DNA of 64,000 nt from Lethocerus indicus (lineage: Eukaryota > Arthropoda > Insecta > Hemiptera > Belostomatidae). The stretch lies in contig JACDQD010000103.1 of NCBI GenBank assembly GCA_019843655.1, forward strand, positions 11,531,501-11,595,500. Direction: 5' to 3'. Both the position numbers and the translations under genes were made by a program. Numbering within the stretch: position 1 is the stretch's first letter; each line of letters opens with the position of its first letter. Under the pieces are notes generated by a model. The model did not search any database and was not told the origin of the DNA. It was given only the letters and a program-made list of their open reading frames with translations. Of the stretch, positions 59,501 through 64,000 are shown one piece after another.

Positions 59501-62500
59501 AGTTTCTCCTTCGGTCATTCCAGTAAACGCGTACCGTTACGGGCGGTGATCAAATTTCGATCCCCGTCCGACAGTTTTCCGTTTCGATGGCCATGCTGAC
59601 TTCGCAACATTTTGAAAGTTCGGTCAAAGGAAAAAAAATTCGGCGTTCGGTCAACTCTATAATCGAATGTTACAAGAAAACAGTCTTACCATTAATCAAT
59701 CCCATATCAGGTTCGGAAATTCAAAGCATGAAACGATCGAAGATCAGGTTTATCTTAAATTCCGGATTTGCAGTTAGGTACCGGAGAGAAATTATAAGCA
59801 GTTCGTGGATGTTATCAGAATTTATTCCAGAATTTAGTCCTCCTATTAAAAATCGTTTCGTGACTACCCGAGAAATTATTTTCTCTCCAGTGTAGAGATA
59901 TTTTTGAAGTGAAAGTAGTTTTCTGATTGTTAATGTTTGAAAAAATAAATTCAATGTAGTCCTTCACACGCGACTAATGGAAGTTTTATTATTTAATATA
60001 TTTTCCGAAAGTTAAATCTTCATCAGTGCTTTCCGCTTGGCTGTGGATTGTGGCTGAAATAATTTTAATCGGGGCAATACCGTCGGGACGTGCCTTCGCC
60101 ATGTCACACATCGGGTCGAAAGTGCGGCGAGTGACCCCTCAGGTTAGCCGCCACCGCCGTCGGTGGCATCAGCATAGAAATTGAAGCGCTTAAAATTCCA
60201 CACCGCTGCTCAGACTTTAGCACGCCCTTACTGGGGCGCGGGGACCTTATGCCGTATCTAAGCTCAACGGTAACTAATTTTACACTCCGAAATAACGTGT
60301 GACCAAATGAATGTGGCGTACGTGGTCGAAGAAACTTCAGAATTTATATTAATATGAAGGAGGGGCGGTGGCTGGGTGCATGGTTTCGTACAATTAGTGA
60401 TACAGCTTGTGGTGTGAGTTCAATTCTCGTTGTATTTAAAAAAACATTTATCTTGGATAAGTTCTATTAAAACCTTAGTCAGATTTAAGAGAGTATCCGT
60501 TAAAGAATCGTAAGAATAAAGTCCAATCACCATCTTTGGCTACAGTCACATAAAATAAACGTCAGTTTTATGATCTGTTATTGCTGTACGGCTTCGTTTA
60601 ATTGCCAGTTGGGTATCTCCTGCCATATTGCAGTATGATCAATCGCCGATTGATAAGGCCGTGTTTAACCCGTGTCGCAACACTCCGGCAATAAAACTCG
60701 GCGTTAGTCAAAGTATGTTGTTGCCTTTCGAGGAATTCATGAATGACGCGCATATCAATTTTCCCGACCCGACGAATAATTGTCGTCCATGAGTTCGTTT
60801 CCGCTCAAGGTATTGTTCCTGTCGAGCCCGAACCGGCTACCACCAGTCTCATGCTAAGTGCCGTACCGTATGCGTGCTCTGTGAAAAACACCCAGTAGTG
60901 CTAAGCCACTTTTTCCCAGTTTTGGTACTTCCTATTCTGCTGGGATAAGTGAATAGTCAGTCCTGAAGTCGGGAATATCTCAAGGGGACGTGGAGGTAAT
61001 ATATAAATATTATTCTAATTTAAAGCCCGCGAGATTTGATCCGATGCTGGAACGGTTTCGGCCTATTACCATCTTCAGTATGGTCGTCTGTGACAACACA
61101 GGGGTGTGGAGAAAGTGCAGACACGATTCCCCAACTTGAAACCAACATGCCTAAGTATCTCTTACTACTTACTAACCTACTGGACTATATTCTGAACTAA
61201 ACTTCTTGAACTATATTATTTGTAATGCGTACTTTGTTTTTAATTTTATGTGACACCATTAACGTACATGTTCTGCTGAAAAAAATTATTCAACTGGAAA
61301 ATTTAGTTGACTCATCAGTGGTCGAAGTCATTATTAGGTCATCTGCTGACTTACATAGGGGTGTAACTGCTGAGCACCGGCACCTAGAGTATGTCCTATA
61401 TCTGTACTGTTATCTAATCTCAGTGTCCTCCTCCTCACTGAATACGTATGATTCATTGAAATTGAATGCTTGAATATTTTTTTTATGCCTGTATCATTCA
61501 ATTTCCTTTAGCCTTTTTAATATTATTATTAAGGTGGGTTGAGATAGCTGATTCGCTATCGAAACATGCAAATATTATTCGCATTCAAGCAGGTTCTTAT
61601 TAATACTGTACCTTCAGTGTTTGAAATACCGGTATTTTATCGATCTCAAATGTGCTACACACCGCAGCTACTTGCATTGCAGAATCCTGTATTTGATGAC
61701 TCGCCAGGAAATCAGTTCCCACCTCGTTTAAGCGCCTGAGGATTACAAAAGAAAGTCCATAATGCGGCTTTAATACAGATTTCGTTTGTTAAATGCGAAT
61801 TGAATACGAGTTAGGTTGCCGATTGTCGTCATTGGTCCGGGCATTAGCATTCAAATGGCCGCCTCCTCCACGCCTTTTATACTTCCCATCTCTGATTCCG
61901 ATCTCTCCGTACCCACTGACGTCCTTCCTTTTTAAACACGGCCTTTCCATACCCTTTAGCAGCTTCACCGTGTGTTTCGTCATACCTTATTCATAATCGC
62001 AGAACTGGGCGTATCTAATCAGTATGTATGCGAAAAGCTGTCGAGAATACATGAAATGAAGGATGAAGGAGGGGATACGTTCAACGTTCGATATTTTACC
62101 ACATATCAGTGTTGAATCAACTTCTTAACGATCAGGTCAGAGGGATAATAAGCTTAGTCCTTAGAATTGATATTTTACAAATGTCCGCTAGATTTTCCGA
62201 AACACCAATATATTAAAGAGCGTTTCTATGAGCCCAGAGCGTACGCTCAACCGAGTGAACTGGGACTGTGAGGCACCACGTGATATCAGTACATTGAGCA
62301 GATCTGTTACGTGCATGAGAACGGTCGATATTCATCTGCGCCTTCACCTGGCACGCACTTGTTCGTGAAGTGCCCATAGTTTCTGGACGAATAAGTTGAA
62401 TAAAATTTAACCTGTTTCTCTCCTGCGATCCCATAACACATAATCTAGTATGATATTCCGTCCGGGAATGGCGATATCGCTATTACTTGGGGGCGGGGTG

Positions 62501-64000
62501 AAAAAGCGTTCCTGACAAATTAGTTATTGAGTTACTCAAAGTAATAGTTCCAATTTTACAAACCGGGAAGATATAGCCGCGTGGCAATCTTGAGCAGAAT
62601 TCTCCGCCGTTTGTTAAACTGTCCATTAACGGCTTGCCATGGGGATTGTGACTCTTCTATCTGAGTGCCATTTCAGTCGCCACTTTTACCGTCCTATTCG
62701 TGCCGGGAGAAACCTTCGGGCGTTCCTATAATTACAGGCGGTAACGATTCGGCTCACCGTTCGGTTCCACGGGTTCTCCGAATAATGGCCGTTCGGATCG
62801 CAATTTAAACGGGATCGAAAGATCCGAAATCACAATTTCTGGCCAGCGGTTTCACATATGAGATGAACTAGCCTCGTTGCGCTGTATTAGGAATGAAATG
62901 TGTAGTAGCCGATGGTAAAGTGGGACATTTAAATTCAGTCCAACCGACTTCTTTGATTAGACTCGCTAATAATAAATTCTTGCGACGAGGTGTATTTTAA
63001 TTGACCCCTGTATGTACGAAAAAGAGTTCTAATTGGAAGCCCCCGGGTTATGTTGGGGGCAGCACGCCCACCACTCGACCTCTCCTGGAATCAAAATCAA
63101 TGACGACATCGCCAAAATAGTCTATCGCTTGTTTAATCTTCCATGGAACGGTAAATTTTAAAAATTTACTCATATATTAGATAAAAACATCATGGACATA
63201 ACGATGGAATGCAACTGCGAAAAGTTGTACTATAAAATTTACGAAAATATTTTTAAAATCTTTTGTTATAGTTTAATATGAAAAAAATGATACTAATAAT
63301 CTACTAAAAATGATAATAATAAAAAACGTGAAACCTAAAATATTGATTTCTTAGAAAAAACAATCTGAAATAATGAAAAAATAAAAATTCCATTTGTGTT
63401 GAACTTTAATGGAGAGGTATACCTTTGAATTCAGCTTTGTGGGCGGCCGTTGATTAATTAATTTTCAGCTCTTCTTCGCCGCTATTTTTTTTCCTTTTGC
63501 ATTCATGCGGTCTGCAAAAGTCTGGTTCGCTTTCAAGCCTGCCTTCGCGTTGTCATTAATATTAAAATCACACATTATACGGGCATTGAAAGTTCTCTCG
63601 GACCGAGAGAATATGAGTTCAACGTCCTTTCTCCTATACATAAGATTATGAAACTTGGCACTGGTTGCGGTTGGGCTGTGTAGAGTCTCGAAGGTTTAGT
63701 AGTTGCCTCTTGCTGTCAGGAATAATTATATCAGAGCTTTTATCTGATTTGTGTCTCGCTAATTCCTTAATGCCTGACTAATTGTACGTACCAATTTTGC
63801 TTTACAACTAACCTGATAAGAATAATTTTTTAAATGTTTAATTTTATATTTATCTGATGGAGTTATTCGATGAATACATATCATACCCGTTACACATTTC
63901 TTTTTTTCTAAAACCTTTAAGTTTTTTTTTGTTTTACAGTTGGCAATTTGTGTTCTATTAACAACTGGCAAGATAGAAACCCGCATAAATGTGTTTTTAT
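53546..64000. other. gene desert to the right edge
   Basis: CpG-rich in places and AT-rich near 63,200-63,420. I see no exon with convincing splice sites and protein-like content. Open frames such as 59,587-59,895 lack support. One SINE remnant is listed separately. Confidence 0.4.
60361..60436 (+). repeat. tRNA-like SINE remnant
   Basis: GTGGCTGGGTGCATGG resembles an A box and GAGTTCAATTCTC a B box about 35 bases later, followed by an A-rich stretch. Confidence 0.4.

Noticed and set aside
59587..59895. 102-codon plus-strand frame
   Set aside because: No splice context, domain or recognisable similarity; overlapping open frames on both strands suggest chance.
1..64000. CRISPR arrays, bacterial operons, phage or viral genes, intact tRNA or rRNA genes
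   Set aside because: None seen; gene structure is eukaryotic throughout, and tRNA-like strings are degenerate.

Overview
The window is arthropod, almost certainly insect, nuclear DNA. The grounds are spliced genes with GT-AG introns, an NK-2 class homeobox gene whose N-terminus resembles Drosophila Vnd, a complete THADA gene, mariner and piggyBac remnants, and long dinucleotide microsatellites. A CpG-depleted housekeeping gene body beside CpG-rich deserts fits an insect with gene-body DNA methylation, perhaps hemimetabolous (inference). No species can be named.

Layout. (1) 1-10,300, minus strand: the 5' end of ventral nervous system defective (vnd / NK2.2 class). There is a promoter near 10.27-10.30 kb, a GC-rich 5' UTR with a four-tract G-quadruplex motif, coding exon 1 (9637-9809), a 9-kb intron with a 610-bp piggyBac-type MITE, and coding exon 2 (509-627) carrying the repressor motif FHICDILDL. 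The homeobox itself lies off the left edge. (2) 10,354-10,950: an internally deleted mariner just upstream of the vnd promoter. (3) 11-23 kb: gene desert with one good candidate for an alternative vnd first exon (19,395-19,519, minus), an isolated strong splice acceptor on the plus strand, and a repeat-rich stretch at 22-23 kb. (4) 24-34.3 kb, plus strand: complete THADA, 25 coding exons and 1,751 residues, the HEAT-repeat partner of the tRNA Cm32 methyltransferase. (5) 34.6-35.1 kb: a CpG-rich promoter-like block with a probable non-coding first exon of another plus-strand gene. (6) 37-64 kb: CpG-rich desert with microsatellites, tRNA-like SINE remnants, an RFX-type X-box and a few exon-like intervals, mostly minus strand. 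The best of these are a transmembrane C-terminal exon (43,215-43,375) and a charged helical exon (45,764-45,889).

The two identified genes are not functionally related. vnd (leftward) and THADA (rightward) are divergently arranged, about 13.7 kb apart. The deserts probably hold cis-regulatory DNA for vnd and an unidentified gene to the right. I found no complete novel biological system. The most interesting items are the vnd 5' architecture and the sharply bounded CpG-depletion domain over THADA. All splice models were made by eye; nothing was computed or searched.
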